Shown here: piece after piece, positions 1-8,721 of the stretch
Position numbering within the stretch: the first letter of the stretch is position 1
How the letters are laid out: each line of letters begins with the position of its first letter
NCBI RefSeq assembly: GCF_003012345.1
Contig: NZ_PVRV01000019.1
Span: 713,245 to 777,244 of the forward strand
Length of the DNA stretch: 64,000 bases
Direction of reading: 5' to 3'
Source: Phytohalomonas tamaricis
Lineage (GTDB): Bacteria; Pseudomonadota; Gammaproteobacteria; Pseudomonadales; Halomonadaceae
The notes under the pieces: model-generated
The model's database searches: none
Told to the model about the DNA's origin: nothing
The model's input: only the letters and a program-made list of their open reading frames with translations
Made by a program: the position numbers and the translations under genes

Positions 1-984
1 CAGGCGATTATAAGCAATTTAGCTAGCCTATTATATGAGGGTACGCCTTTCAATATTTACCGGCTAGATATAAAAAATTTCTATGAAAATATAAATAGGA
101 AGCTGTTAATACATCAGCTTTTAGAAGAAGGTAAGTGTTCTTGGCAAACTTTAGAGCTTCTATTTTCCCTTTTTAATAGTTTTGACTCTCATAATATAGT
201 AGGTTTGCCGCGGGGGCTTAGCATTAGCTCGATTCTTTCCGAAGTTTATCTTACAGATTTTGATATTAAAATTAGAAAAAAAAGTGGCGTGTTTTTTTAT
301 GCCAGATTTGTTGATGATATATTGCTTGTAGTTTCGGAAGATGTAACTAGAGCAGATCTAGATGGCCAGCTAAAGAACATACTCCCTGTAGGTTTGGAAT
401 TTCATAATGAAGGTAAAAGATCATTTTTGTCACTTCCTAAACTCCAAAATAAACAAGATAAATTTTATTTCAATAGCTTCGATTATCTTGGTTACGAATT
501 TAAGGTTTTTAATATTTTTGATAATGAATGTGGCTATAGAAAAAAACGTAAAGTTTTAATAGATATTTCATCTGTAAAGGTTGAAAAAATAAAGTTGCGC
601 CTCATTCATTCTTTTACAAATTATTTATCGAACGGTCGCAGCGAAGAAAGTTTTAACTTACTTAAAAACCGCATTAGAGCCCTGACCGGCAATTTCACAA
701 TTCGTGATCCTATGACTGGTTTGAAGATAAAGACAGGAATATATTTTAATTATTCACATAAAAATAATTTTGAATATTGTGCCCTTTTAGAACTCGATAA
801 ATTTTATAGAAAATTATTGTTTTCAACAAAATATCCTTTGTCATGTCGTATTGCTAGGAAGCTATCCACCTCTCAGAGGCGATCTTTAGCAGGTTATAGC
901 TTTATGAGTGGATTCGCATCTGCTCGCCATCACTCGTTTAATTACGGGACACTAAAGTCAATAAAGGAATGTTGGAGAAAATGA
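1..984 (+). CDS. drt3a: Antiphage reverse transcriptase, Drt3a-like (5' end outside window)
   Basis: The frame is open from base 1, so the N-terminus lies outside the window and about 327 residues are visible. RT motif A is seen as YRLDIKNFYENI (from about base 58), motif B as GLPRGLSISS (near 202-231) and the catalytic motif C as FVDD (307-318). The stop overlaps the next RT start as ATGA at 981-984, which indicates translational coupling. A pair of non-identical RTs in one operon is the architecture of defence-associated RT type 3 (Drt3a/UG3 plus Drt3b/UG8). Family assignment comes from this architecture and motifs, not from a search. The gene is very AT-rich compared with the chromosome after 3450, which fits horizontal acquisition. 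No integrase, transposase or capsid gene is visible beside it. A retron or group II RT is less likely because of the partner RT. Confidence 0.8.
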   Translation, partial: QAIISNLASLLYEGTPFNIYRLDIKNFYENINRKLLIHQLLEEGKCSWQTLELLFSLFNSFDSHNIVGLPRGLSISSILSEVYLTDFDIKIRKKSGVFFYARFVDDILLVVSEDVTRADLDGQLKNILPVGLEFHNEGKRSFLSLPKLQNKQDKFYFNSFDYLGYEFKVFNIFDNECGYRKKRKVLIDISSVKVEKIKLRLIHSFTNYLSNGRSEESFNLLKNRIRALTGNFTIRDPMTGLKIKTGIYFNYSHKNNFEYCALLELDKFYRKLLFSTKYPLSCRIARKLSTSQRRSLAGYSFMSGFASARHHSFNYGTLKSIKECWRK

Positions 985-2963
985 GGAGGAATCTTAGACG
1001 GGTAAGAAAAGAGGACTTTGAACGAATTGTTTTAACAGAGACATGTCCTTATGAAGTTCCTATTATATTTAGCAATTTTGGGCTCTACAGCCAGCTTAAA
1101 GCATTAAAAAATAACAAGTTTAATTTTCCAGAATTGTTTAAGTACCTGCTTCATAAAGATGCTGATAGTTATACAATACCTTTGAGTTATAAAATTAGGA
1201 AAGATGAGGATTCATTTAGAACTCTCTCATTGCTTCATCCTGCTGTACAAGCTGAGTTCGTTGAGTTCTATAAGGCATTCGATTTGCAAATCCTAAGCGC
1301 TTGTTGTAAAAGTAATTTTAGTATAAGGGCGCCTAAAAAAGTTGCAAGTAAATACTATGTTAAAAATAAGCAACAAGATATTCAAGAATTTAAATCTAAT
1401 CAAGTGTCACTTTATAGGAGTGAGTTTAAAAATAAATTCCTAACTTCTTATTTTTCATATCGTGGCTACACAAGGCTGCATAAATTTTTTGACTCTTATG
1501 AATTCTTGGATTTAGAAAGAAAATATTCTTCTTTCTGGTCTCTTGATATATCAAAATGTTTTGACAGTATTTATACTCATTCTTTGACATGGGCTTTAAA
1601 AACAAAGCCATTTTCAAAAAAACATAGAAATATTGACAATACACTTGGAAGCATTTTTGATCGTTTAATGCAGTCCTCAAATTATAATGAAACTGCAGGT
1701 ATAGTAATTGGGCCAGAAGTTTGTCGTATCTTTGCTGAAATCATATTTCAAGAAATAGATCGTGAGGTTGAAAGTAAACTAGAGGAGGGAGGGCTGAAAT
1801 TTGGTTTTCATTATGAAATAAAAAGATATGTTGATGATATTTTTATATTTTCTAAGAAGGAGGCGCATTCTGAGCAAATCGCATTAGTGATAGAATCAGT
1901 TATAGAGAGATATAACTTATATCTTAATCGTACTAAAGCGATTAAAGCCGCGAAGCCTTTCGTAACCCAGAAAACAAAATCCATACGATCTATAAAAAAA
2001 ATCCTGCAAGAATTAAAAGATAACTTAGTGCATGTTGTTCCTAATACTGAGCTAGGAGTTGATAAATGGTCGCCTAAACGTGTTCGTAATAAGAAAAGGC
2101 TTATAATTGATTTTGTCAACGGTGTTAAGTCTTCATGTATCGACGATCAGCAGTCATATAGCATGGCATGTGGCTTTTTAATTACTTCCCTGACTAACTT
2201 ACTGATAGTTTTTTCAAAAAAGAATATAGATAAAGATCTTTCCGAAAAACCCTTCAGAGAATATGAAGATTTTTACTCCATTGTCATAGAGCTAATCTTC
2301 CACTTTTTTACTATAATTCCCAGCCACCGGGGGGCTGTTAATATCTGTAAATTGACCTATATGTCATGTGAATTTTTTAGTAAACACTATGTGGATGAGG
2401 CTAATTTTGTTAAAAGCTTAATTTATACAATGAGTTTGTCGTTCTTCAGAAGTAGCGGTTTCGCTAATTTGAAGTCAGGAAGTGATGGTTTTGCGTTGTT
2501 AGAATCATTAAATTTATTATTAGCAATTAAAGAGTTGGGGCCAAACTTCTTACTGACAACAGAAGATTTAACAAATATTATTAATATATCTTCTTCAAGA
2601 GATTTTTCGTATTTTGAAATAATAGCAATTTTATTTTATATAGAAGATATGCAAAATTATGCAAGGATAAAAAAAACAGTTGAAAATAAAATTAGAGATA
2701 ATCTAGAAGACTTGAGAGATGTGAAGGAAAATACCTTTAAGGCTTATTTGCTCATGGATGCTATTAAATGCCCATTTGTCAGTGAAAAGCTTAAAAATAA
2801 AATACTGGAAAGGTATTTTAAGCAAGTCTATTCGCGTAATGCTAACTCACAGGAACTTTTAGAAGCAAAGTCTGACTTTCAGAAATCTCAATGGTTTGTA
2901 TCATGGGATCGGACAGCCTTGCTGAACTCATTGGAGAAAAAAGAGTTGCTGAGAGGCTATTGA
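981..2963 (+). CDS. drt3b: Antiphage reverse transcriptase, Drt3b-like
   Basis: A second, larger RT of about 660 residues. An upstream in-frame ATG at 969 exists, but the ATG at 981 overlaps the upstream TGA and has a close GGAG. Counting from 969, motif A is SLDISKCFDSI (191-201), motif B is GIVIGPEVCRIFAEI (244-258) and the active site is YVDD (287-290). The remaining 370 residues form a long, mostly helical C-terminal region typical of abortive-infection-type and UG RTs. Motif B in the form GxxIGPExxRIxAEI fits the AbiK/DRT clade. In DRT3 the two RTs act together with an ncRNA; from memory of recent reports, Drt3b makes the complementary strand of a dinucleotide-repeat DNA. A strong ncRNA candidate starts 16 nt after this stop. 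Confidence 0.82.
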   Translation: MRRNLRRVRKEDFERIVLTETCPYEVPIIFSNFGLYSQLKALKNNKFNFPELFKYLLHKDADSYTIPLSYKIRKDEDSFRTLSLLHPAVQAEFVEFYKAFDLQILSACCKSNFSIRAPKKVASKYYVKNKQQDIQEFKSNQVSLYRSEFKNKFLTSYFSYRGYTRLHKFFDSYEFLDLERKYSSFWSLDISKCFDSIYTHSLTWALKTKPFSKKHRNIDNTLGSIFDRLMQSSNYNETAGIVIGPEVCRIFAEIIFQEIDREVESKLEEGGLKFGFHYEIKRYVDDIFIFSKKEAHSEQIALVIESVIERYNLYLNRTKAIKAAKPFVTQKTKSIRSIKKILQELKDNLVHVVPNTELGVDKWSPKRVRNKKRLIIDFVNGVKSSCIDDQQSYSMACGFLITSLTNLLIVFSKKNIDKDLSEKPFREYEDFYSIVIELIFHFFTIIPSHRGAVNICKLTYMSCEFFSKHYVDEANFVKSLIYTMSLSFFRSSGFANLKSGSDGFALLESLNLLLAIKELGPNFLLTTEDLTNIINISSSRDFSYFEIIAILFYIEDMQNYARIKKTVENKIRDNLEDLRDVKENTFKAYLLMDAIKCPFVSEKLKNKILERYFKQVYSRNANSQELLEAKSDFQKSQWFVSWDRTALLNSLEKKELLRGY

Positions 2964-2978
2964 TCTGAAATTATTATT

Positions 2979-3146
2979 GTACAAGGTGGTCGGCTAGCTT
3001 GACGGCATTTGCCGGATGGTCAGCATGAATCAGCTCCAATTGCTCATGGAGAGCTCTTGCGTGAAGAGGAGTGAGGCCGCGTTCGCTTTGATAGGAATGG
3101 CGGTTATAAAAACCGCACACACTATACTAGCCGGCACACCTTGTAC
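2979..3146 (+). ncRNA. Candidate DRT3 structured ncRNA
   Basis: Starts 16 nt after the drt3b stop. The ends pair over 19 bp with one bulged base (A3136): GTACAAGGTG (2979-2988) with CACCTTGTAC (3137-3146), then GT (2989-2990) with GC (3134-3135), then CGGCTAG (2991-2997) with CTAGCCG (3127-3133). Inside are hairpins CGGC/GCCG (3003-3006/3011-3014), CTCTT/AAGAG (3054-3058/3064-3068) and GCGGTT/AACCGC (3100-3105/3111-3116). The tract CACACAC (3116-3122) lies between the last hairpin and the closing helix, where it would be single-stranded. DRT3 systems are reported, as I recall, to carry an ncRNA whose ACACAC serves as template for Drt3a. The structure is read directly; the role and exact ends are inferred. 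Confidence 0.72.
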
Positions 3147-3370
3147 TTTACTAATTGCAAATGAATGTTCTACTGCTATTTAAAATTCTTTCTCAATGTC
3201 GTCTAAAAACTACTGTTTGTCGTTGATTATGGTTGGCTCTGTACGGGAATAGTAATAATGTTATTAGCAGCGTTGACATATAGGTAGTATAAACGCTGGT
3301 ATAAATGAGGGTATATTGAGAAAGTATTCAGGTATATAATTCCATATAAAACAATAGCTTGTTGAGAGAT

Positions 3371-3389
3371 TTCGAATCCCAACAGCCCA
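3371..3389 (+). other. tRNA 3'-end-like fragment, possible attachment site (attR)
   Basis: The 19 bases TTCGAATCCCAACAGCCCA read like a tRNA T-loop (TTCGAAT), the 3' half of a T-stem and a 3' acceptor strand. The upstream sequence does not complete the T-stem and no CCA follows. A partial tRNA end followed by a terminator is what remains at the distal end of an island that inserted into a tRNA gene. It sits where AT-rich defence DNA changes to GC-rich backbone. The parent tRNA and integrase would be left of the window. A chance match cannot be excluded. Confidence 0.35.
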
Positions 3390-3401
3390 TAAAGTTTATT
3401 A

Positions 3402-3443
3402 AAAAAACCGCCACTGACGGGTCATGCCGAGTGGCGGTTTTTT
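3402..3443 (+). terminator. Strong, possibly bidirectional intrinsic terminator
   Basis: The arms CCGCCACT (3408-3415) and AGTGGCGG (3430-3437) form a GC-rich stem, flanked by an A-run before and a T-run after, so it can terminate on both strands. It separates the defence cassette from the convergent iron-uptake operon. Confidence 0.85.
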
Positions 3444-3587
3444 ATTACCTGTTGTTTAGGTGCCCTGTAGTTGCTGCTACCTGCCCAGGCCTTGGCGTGC
3501 CGAGAGTTCGTGACGGGTCTCAGCCACTGCCAAGGGACTAGACGCTCAAACCTTATCAGGCCGATGCGTACCTATTGTTAACAGCGC

Positions 3588-5756
3588 TTAGAAGGCAACT
3601 TTAGCCGTCATCGTCACTTCTAGAGGATCACCGACCACCACACGTGTGCTACCGCCGCTGGAAGGATAATACGTGGTATCGAACAGGTTCTTCACGTTGA
3701 GCTGAAGATGCGTCGTTTTACCTATCCAGTGCGTATCCAAGCCGATAAAGGCATCTGCCACCGTGTAGGCATCCAGGCTGAAGCTATTGCTGGAATCGCC
3801 TTCTCGTTCGCCCACATAGCGTACTCCGCCACCTAGGCGCCATGTGCCAAAAGACGGAGTAATCGCCAAATCACGCGCCAAGTACAGGCTTGCGGTATGG
3901 CGCGCCGCATTGGGGAGGCGGTTGCCTTCGGTGTCGGCGGTGTCTTTAAGCACTTCAGTATCGGTATAGGCATAGGAGGCCAACATGGTTAGCTGGTCAC
4001 TGAGTTGACCAGACAGGTTCAGTTCAAGCCCCTGTGATCCCGCTTTTCCTACTGTTCTGGTGACGCCGTTGTCGGAAATCGCCACGTTATCCTTGCGAAT
4101 GCGGAACAAGGCCATGGACAGCGCAAACTGGTCATTCCACAGATGCTTGAGCCCGATTTCGCTGCCTTTGCCATGCTCAGGGTCGAGACTTTGCCCGCTA
4201 TCACTGTCGACACCGTTGGGGACGAATGACTCGCTGTAGTTGGCATAAAGCGACGTTGCGGCGGTGAGCCGATAGAGCAGACTCAGAGAGGGCAGGAAAA
4301 TACTCTCTTCGCTATCCGGGTCGGCAACATAAGGTCGGCCCTGTCCGCTGGACTGCTCAAAATGGGTGTAGCGCCCGCCGACTCCGACTATCCAGTTTTC
4401 CCCTACATGCCAGCGGTCATTGGCATACAGGCCCGTGGTATTGATCTCGTCGAGGCGATTGCTGCGCGTGTTGTCGAGGCTGTCGCTGTCAAGAGTGAGG
4501 TCACCATAGTTCATGTCATAGATGTTGGCATCGCTTACGGTACTGCTGCGATAGACGTCGGCCAGGTAGTCGTGGCGGCGCTCGTGATCCAGCCCGATGA
4601 CGAGGTCGTGGCGCATTCCGCCCAGAGTGACTGCGCCAATAGTATCCAGGGACGTGTACTGTACCCGCCTATCGTAGCCGAGGTTGGCATCGGCACGGCG
4701 GGTAAGTGCCCCGGTACTCTCGTCAACACTCATGACGCGGGGTTGGCCGTCGCTATATTGACGACGATTCCAGCCATAGGTCAGCTTCACTGACCAGTCG
4801 GGACTGAGGTCCTGCTCCCACCATGCTGTCACGGCTTGGTCATGTCCCCAGATATGCGACCAGGACTCATCGAGGCGACGTGTGCGAGGAATATCGGCGG
4901 GTTTACCATTAACGATGACAGTGCCGCGGTCGAGTGGTAGGTCATAGTCGCGGTATTCGTATGACAACTGCGCCCGGCTGTTTTTACCTTCCCAACGTAA
5001 CGATGGCGCAACGATCGTGCGGCGCTGCGAGCCGAAGTTACGCCAGTAGTCTTTGTCCTCATGATGAAGGATAAAGCGAAAAGCGAAATCGCTGTCGGCG
5101 ATCGGGCCGGTGATATCGAGGTTGGCATTGCCGCCGCCAAAAGAGCTTACTTCGCCCTCTATGCTGCGCTGCCATTGGTACTGAGGACGTTTAGTGACCA
5201 GGTTTATAACCCCGCCGGGCTCCTGCTGACCATGAAAGAGCGATGCCGGCCCTTTCAGAACCTCGACGCGTTCAATTGTCGCCATCGAGTAGGTGCCGCG
5301 AGACTGGCGTATGCCATCAATCAGGATTGAACCATCTGTATTACTCCCAAAGCCGCGCTTGATAAAACCATCTTCCGTGCCGCCCATGGTGTTGCCCTGG
5401 GTGACACCGGTCGCGAAGATCATGGCTTCGGTCAAGCTATCGGCATCGTTATCGGCCATGACCTGGGAGGCTACCGTGTCGACCGTGTGGGCTTCATCGA
5501 GAAAGTTCACAGGCCGCTTGCTGGCCACTGTCGATTGCTTGGCGCGGTAGCTGTGCGGCGCAACGGTGGAAAGTCGGTCTGATACCACCACCATAGTATT
5601 CGCCGTGGTTGTGCCTGCATCTGCGCTGGCATTTTGTACACATATCAGCGTCGGCATCAGGGCCAGCAGGGAGGCGGTAACATTGCGGGGCGTTAAGCGA
5701 AGCGCGCACTTTTGCAGTGAAACAGGGGTGAAGCGAGAAGCAACGGTCATAGTCAT
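3588..5756 (-). CDS. TonB-dependent siderophore receptor
   Basis: Outer-membrane receptor of 722 residues for ferric-siderophore uptake. The N-terminus is export-like, a TonB-box-like stretch (TMVVVSD) follows, then a plug domain (about 85-190) with LKGPASLFHGQQEPGGVINL, and a C-terminal beta-barrel with repeated alternating strands ending in phenylalanine (TAKVAF), as in BamA-assembled proteins. The start is the ATG at 5756, which overlaps the stop of the upstream binding protein by one base (TGATG). A TTG one codon earlier is less likely. It is co-transcribed with the periplasmic binding gene behind a Fur-box-like site. It resembles ferrichrome/ferrioxamine-type receptors (FhuA/FoxA class), but the ligand cannot be read from sequence. 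Confidence 0.92.
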   Translation of the reverse strand: MTMTVASRFTPVSLQKCALRLTPRNVTASLLALMPTLICVQNASADAGTTTANTMVVVSDRLSTVAPHSYRAKQSTVASKRPVNFLDEAHTVDTVASQVMADNDADSLTEAMIFATGVTQGNTMGGTEDGFIKRGFGSNTDGSILIDGIRQSRGTYSMATIERVEVLKGPASLFHGQQEPGGVINLVTKRPQYQWQRSIEGEVSSFGGGNANLDITGPIADSDFAFRFILHHEDKDYWRNFGSQRRTIVAPSLRWEGKNSRAQLSYEYRDYDLPLDRGTVIVNGKPADIPRTRRLDESWSHIWGHDQAVTAWWEQDLSPDWSVKLTYGWNRRQYSDGQPRVMSVDESTGALTRRADANLGYDRRVQYTSLDTIGAVTLGGMRHDLVIGLDHERRHDYLADVYRSSTVSDANIYDMNYGDLTLDSDSLDNTRSNRLDEINTTGLYANDRWHVGENWIVGVGGRYTHFEQSSGQGRPYVADPDSEESIFLPSLSLLYRLTAATSLYANYSESFVPNGVDSDSGQSLDPEHGKGSEIGLKHLWNDQFALSMALFRIRKDNVAISDNGVTRTVGKAGSQGLELNLSGQLSDQLTMLASYAYTDTEVLKDTADTEGNRLPNAARHTASLYLARDLAITPSFGTWRLGGGVRYVGEREGDSSNSFSLDAYTVADAFIGLDTHWIGKTTHLQLNVKNLFDTTYYPSSGGSTRVVVGDPLEVTMTAKVAF

Positions 5757-6919
5757 CAATCGTGGCTGGATGGAGTATGGCTGGATGCGGTCTGGGCAGG
5801 CAGTGAAGCCCAGAAGCGGCCCGTAGGGGTTAACGGAGTCGTTGTGCTCAGTAACGCTTTAAATGTTTCTTCGGGCTGGAGGTCGCTGAAAAGGTCGGGA
5901 TGAAGCCATTTTGCGATTTGCTCAAGTGCGACTATGGCGAAGGGGCCCTGATGAAAACCGTGCCATAGCGCATAAAAATGGCCTTGTTTTACCGCGTCCA
6001 ACTGTGACCATCCCGGCAATAATGACGTCAGCGCGTGTAGATCAGTTTCAATCTCTTGTTCATCGACGTCGATGCCGGCTCGGATACCGCCGCCGGCTGA
6101 CCACAGCCCGGCGGTATTGATAATCGTGTCTGGCGCATGAGAGAGCACCCATTCCGTACTGAGCGTGACGTTCTGGGCCGACACCAGAGATGCCGCCGCG
6201 TTGTGCCCGCCTGCACGCGCCACCAGGTCAGCAAGTCCGGTCGACAGATTGGTACGGCAGCAGTCAATTTTCAGGCCCGGTGCCACATTGATCAGCACGT
6301 CAGGGCGGTCCGAAACCGTGGCCAGCCGTTGATCGATAAGGGCAAGGTGACGTCCGATCAGATCAACGGCGCTATCGGCCTGAGCTTCGACGTCCAGCGC
6401 CCGGCCAAGCAGCATTAGGCTTGCCGGGGTGTTTTCTAACGGATGCTGGTTAAAGTCGATGAAAAGATAAGGAATGCCCAACGAATTGAGCGTGGTCGCC
6501 AGTGAGGAGTTCTCTACCGATGAAAGGCTCGTTAGGTCAAATAGCACCAGATCGGGAGCCAACGAGATCAAAGCCTCGTTGTTGATGCCGGAGGCTGTCG
6601 TTTGGCTCAGGGCGGGAAGTTTCTCCAATTCAGGCCACTGGCGCGTGAAGAGCTGCGTTGCCGCCGGGTCGTAGACATCGAGTGGATATGCCCAGCCGGC
6701 CAGGCGCTTAACGGGATCTCGAAGCAGTATCGCCAAGGTATATAGCTGGCGAGGCTGGGTCAGAAAAACACGTGTCGGGCGGTGTTTGAGGGTGACGTGG
6801 CGGCCTGTAATGTCCGTGACAGTCCGTGGGTAACCCTCTTCATGCAGCGCATCGGCTTTACACATGGGAAGCGCGAGGATGCCGAATACCAATATCCCTA
6901 TCCCGATCAGTGCGCGCAT
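5756..6919 (-). CDS. Iron-siderophore ABC transporter periplasmic binding protein
   Basis: A 387-residue class III (BtuF/FepB-like) periplasmic binding protein. It has a signal peptide (residues 1-22, hydrophobic MRALIGIGILVFGILALP) and the typical opening RTVTDITGRHVTLKHRPTRV, in which a beta-hairpin precedes the first lobe. The start has a good Shine-Dalgarno (AGGA, 8 nt upstream). It is the first gene of an operon with the TonB receptor; no permease or ATPase gene is adjacent, so they must be elsewhere. A Fur-box-like sequence lies about 170 bp upstream, so expression is probably iron-repressed. Confidence 0.88.
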   Translation of the reverse strand: MRALIGIGILVFGILALPMCKADALHEEGYPRTVTDITGRHVTLKHRPTRVFLTQPRQLYTLAILLRDPVKRLAGWAYPLDVYDPAATQLFTRQWPELEKLPALSQTTASGINNEALISLAPDLVLFDLTSLSSVENSSLATTLNSLGIPYLFIDFNQHPLENTPASLMLLGRALDVEAQADSAVDLIGRHLALIDQRLATVSDRPDVLINVAPGLKIDCCRTNLSTGLADLVARAGGHNAAASLVSAQNVTLSTEWVLSHAPDTIINTAGLWSAGGGIRAGIDVDEQEIETDLHALTSLLPGWSQLDAVKQGHFYALWHGFHQGPFAIVALEQIAKWLHPDLFSDLQPEETFKALLSTTTPLTPTGRFWASLPAQTASSHTPSSHD

Positions 6920-7090
6920 AGCGATGATCCTTGTTTATTTTTTTAGCGTAGCGGCAAATCGATATGCGTCTGAGACCCCATTAGCAGGGCCGAGACGCCT
7001 GACGGCGAAACCACGATGTCATGGTGTATCGAGAGTCATGTCACGGTGAGGCTGCCTCAATGCGCTTAGTGTTAACAATACTCTAGTGCA

Positions 7091-7113
7091 GATGATAATA
7101 AATATCATTATTA
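7091..7113 (-). promoter_or_regulatory. Fur-box-like operator
   Basis: GATGATAATAAATATCATTA is close to the Fur consensus GATAATGATAATCATTATC, an AT-rich palindrome with GATAAT/ATTATC half-sites. It lies upstream of the siderophore binding-protein/TonB receptor operon. Match by eye only. Confidence 0.7.
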
Positions 7114-7340
7114 GGTTAAGCGAAGCATAACCGTCCCGTCAACTGCGTGTTATCCAGGCCATTGAGTGGCTGATCTCTGGAACTCACGCTGTAACGTGAC
7201 AGAAATGCTTAGGTAAAAATCAAAGCGAATTTGCAGGAATGACGGGGTGGCCTGGCGTGGGGATATCGGCAGAGGAAAATCGGCTGTGTGCCATAGCGCG
7301 CTTATGCGGCAGTACCTTCTTTCAGGTGAAGGTAGCGAGG

Positions 7341-7392
7341 CAGATGAAGGTAGTGAGGATCAAACTTCCAGATGAAGGTAGTGAGGATCAAA
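7341..7392 (-). repeat. 28-bp tandem duplication at the crp-like 3' end
   Basis: CAGATGAAGGTAGTGAGGAT and the following CAAA occur at 7341-7364 and again at 7369-7392, with period 28. The second copy (in + coordinates) holds the present end of the Crp-like gene and the first copy lies just after its stop. A 28-bp insertion shifts the frame and creates the present TGA. Reading through one copy only would continue LPRYLHLKEGTAA to a TAA at 7302-7304. Confidence 0.8.
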
Positions 7393-8091
7393 ATCACCCG
7401 CCTTCTTCAACTTTTCCCAATCGGGAATGATTACCTGCTTTTTCTGGGTCTGGATCAAGCCATCAGCACGAAGCGCCTGGAGAATCCGGTTCATGTGGAT
7501 CGGGCTGGTGCCAATCGTGTTCGCCAGCTCAATCTGGGTCATCGGCAGGTCAAAGGTATCATTCTCAACAAGCCCCACCACCTTCAGGCGTATCAGAATC
7601 TCGCAGAAAAGATGGGCTGTCCGAGCGTAGGCCGTGCGCTGCCCGATGCTAAGCAGCCACTCCCGAAAGATCGCGGCGTCCACCAGCGTTTCACGCCAGA
7701 AGGCGGCGGTGATGCGAGGGTAGCGCTCGCACACATTGCGCAACGCTTCATGCTGAATGAACCCGACCGTGCAGGGGCTGATCGCGGCAATGCTGTTGTC
7801 CATAACCTTCAGATGCAGACTTTGCAGGTCGGGGATATCACCGGGCACATTCAAGGCCATGATCTGGCGCTTGCCCTCGGAGGTTAGCTTGTAGACGCAG
7901 GTGAAGCCCTCTAGGATCAAGCAGCACCGGGAAGGGCGGTCGCCGAGGCGCACGATGTCCTGACCGGCCTCGAGGGTTTTGACCTGTACGGGCAAGTCCT
8001 GAAGCGCCTGCTTCTCCTCCTCGGAGAGAGTGAAGATGCTTTCCAGACCGCGAATCATCAGAGTATTGGGGGAGGTAGGGAAGGTAGACAT
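7360..8091 (-). CDS. Crp/Fnr-family transcriptional regulator
   Basis: A 243-residue regulator with an N-terminal cyclic-nucleotide-binding-like beta-roll (about 25-135, with GDIPDLQSLHLKVMD) and a C-terminal winged helix (about 165-225, with LANTIGTSPIHMNRILQALR as recognition helix). It has no Fnr-type N-terminal cysteine cluster. The start is the internal ATG at 8091, because GGAG lies 8 nt upstream; the longer ORF from 8130 lacks this. It is monocistronic and related to the regulators at 14691, 47385 and 49560. The 3' end carries a 28-bp tandem duplication that probably replaced the ancestral C-terminus. The target is unknown. Confidence 0.85.
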   Translation of the reverse strand: MSTFPTSPNTLMIRGLESIFTLSEEEKQALQDLPVQVKTLEAGQDIVRLGDRPSRCCLILEGFTCVYKLTSEGKRQIMALNVPGDIPDLQSLHLKVMDNSIAAISPCTVGFIQHEALRNVCERYPRITAAFWRETLVDAAIFREWLLSIGQRTAYARTAHLFCEILIRLKVVGLVENDTFDLPMTQIELANTIGTSPIHMNRILQALRADGLIQTQKKQVIIPDWEKLKKAGDFDPHYLHLEV

Positions 8092-8511
8092 GCTTTGCAC
8101 TCCGTGTCTGAGACAGGAATGTAGCCCCACGCCACAGTGTCTCTGCTCGTTTGATTTGTATAACTTCTCTATTTCAGGCGTTGAGTATGATGCACATCCG
8201 GATATACAACCAAACGGCTAACGTATACCGAAGATACACCGGCTCAGCGCTATTCAAGGGGCCCGGCAGATCGCACCGTTGAAAGGCGAAATCCAATCGA
8301 ACTGGTCTCCGGCGAGCCTCTGGTATTAAGTAAGGACATAAACGAAGACAACGTTCAATGGCCTACGCCAACACAGCGTGTAACGCCACGACGCGCCACC
8401 CTCGCTGCACTGACCGCCGAAGGCCAATATTCCCTTGCCGTATCCTTCCATCACGTCCCCTCGGCGTCATACATTGCTCGTGGGTACGCGACGAACAAGG
8501 AACAGGATGCC

Positions 8512-8721
8512 ATGACAACGTTGGATAATCTATTTCACGACCTGCATCGGGAGGGATTGCTGGTACTGCCCAACGTGGTCAACGCAGGCGAAGCCCGCCT
8601 TGTCGAGGAGATTAGAGAGAGCTTGTTAGAAAATGTCAGTTTCTTAGTGATATCTGATCGCTATGGTAGGACAAATTTTTTAAGGAGTTATCTTTTGCAA
8701 TATTGGGATAGGCTACCTTAA
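8512..8721 (+). pseudogene. Truncated isocitrate lyase/PEP mutase-like remnant
   Basis: The first 33 residues (FHDLHREGLLVLPNVVNAG, then EARLVEE) resemble the start of PEP mutase/isocitrate-lyase-like enzymes, where FxxLH..G.LVLPNxWDAGSARL is usual. The ATG has an AGGA upstream. After about base 8610 both homology and GC content break off, and the frame runs into AT-rich DNA until a stop at 8721, so the TIM-barrel active site is missing. It is probably a gene cut by insertion or deletion, and the 69-residue product should be non-functional. Confidence 0.55.

Noticed and set aside
3359..3541. 60-residue plus-strand ORF over the terminator
   Set aside because: It reads through the terminator hairpin, has no start with a ribosome site and no protein-like character.
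4362..4793. 143-residue ORF antisense to the TonB receptor
   Set aside because: Codon-shadow of the GC-rich receptor gene; the opposite strand has clear family motifs.
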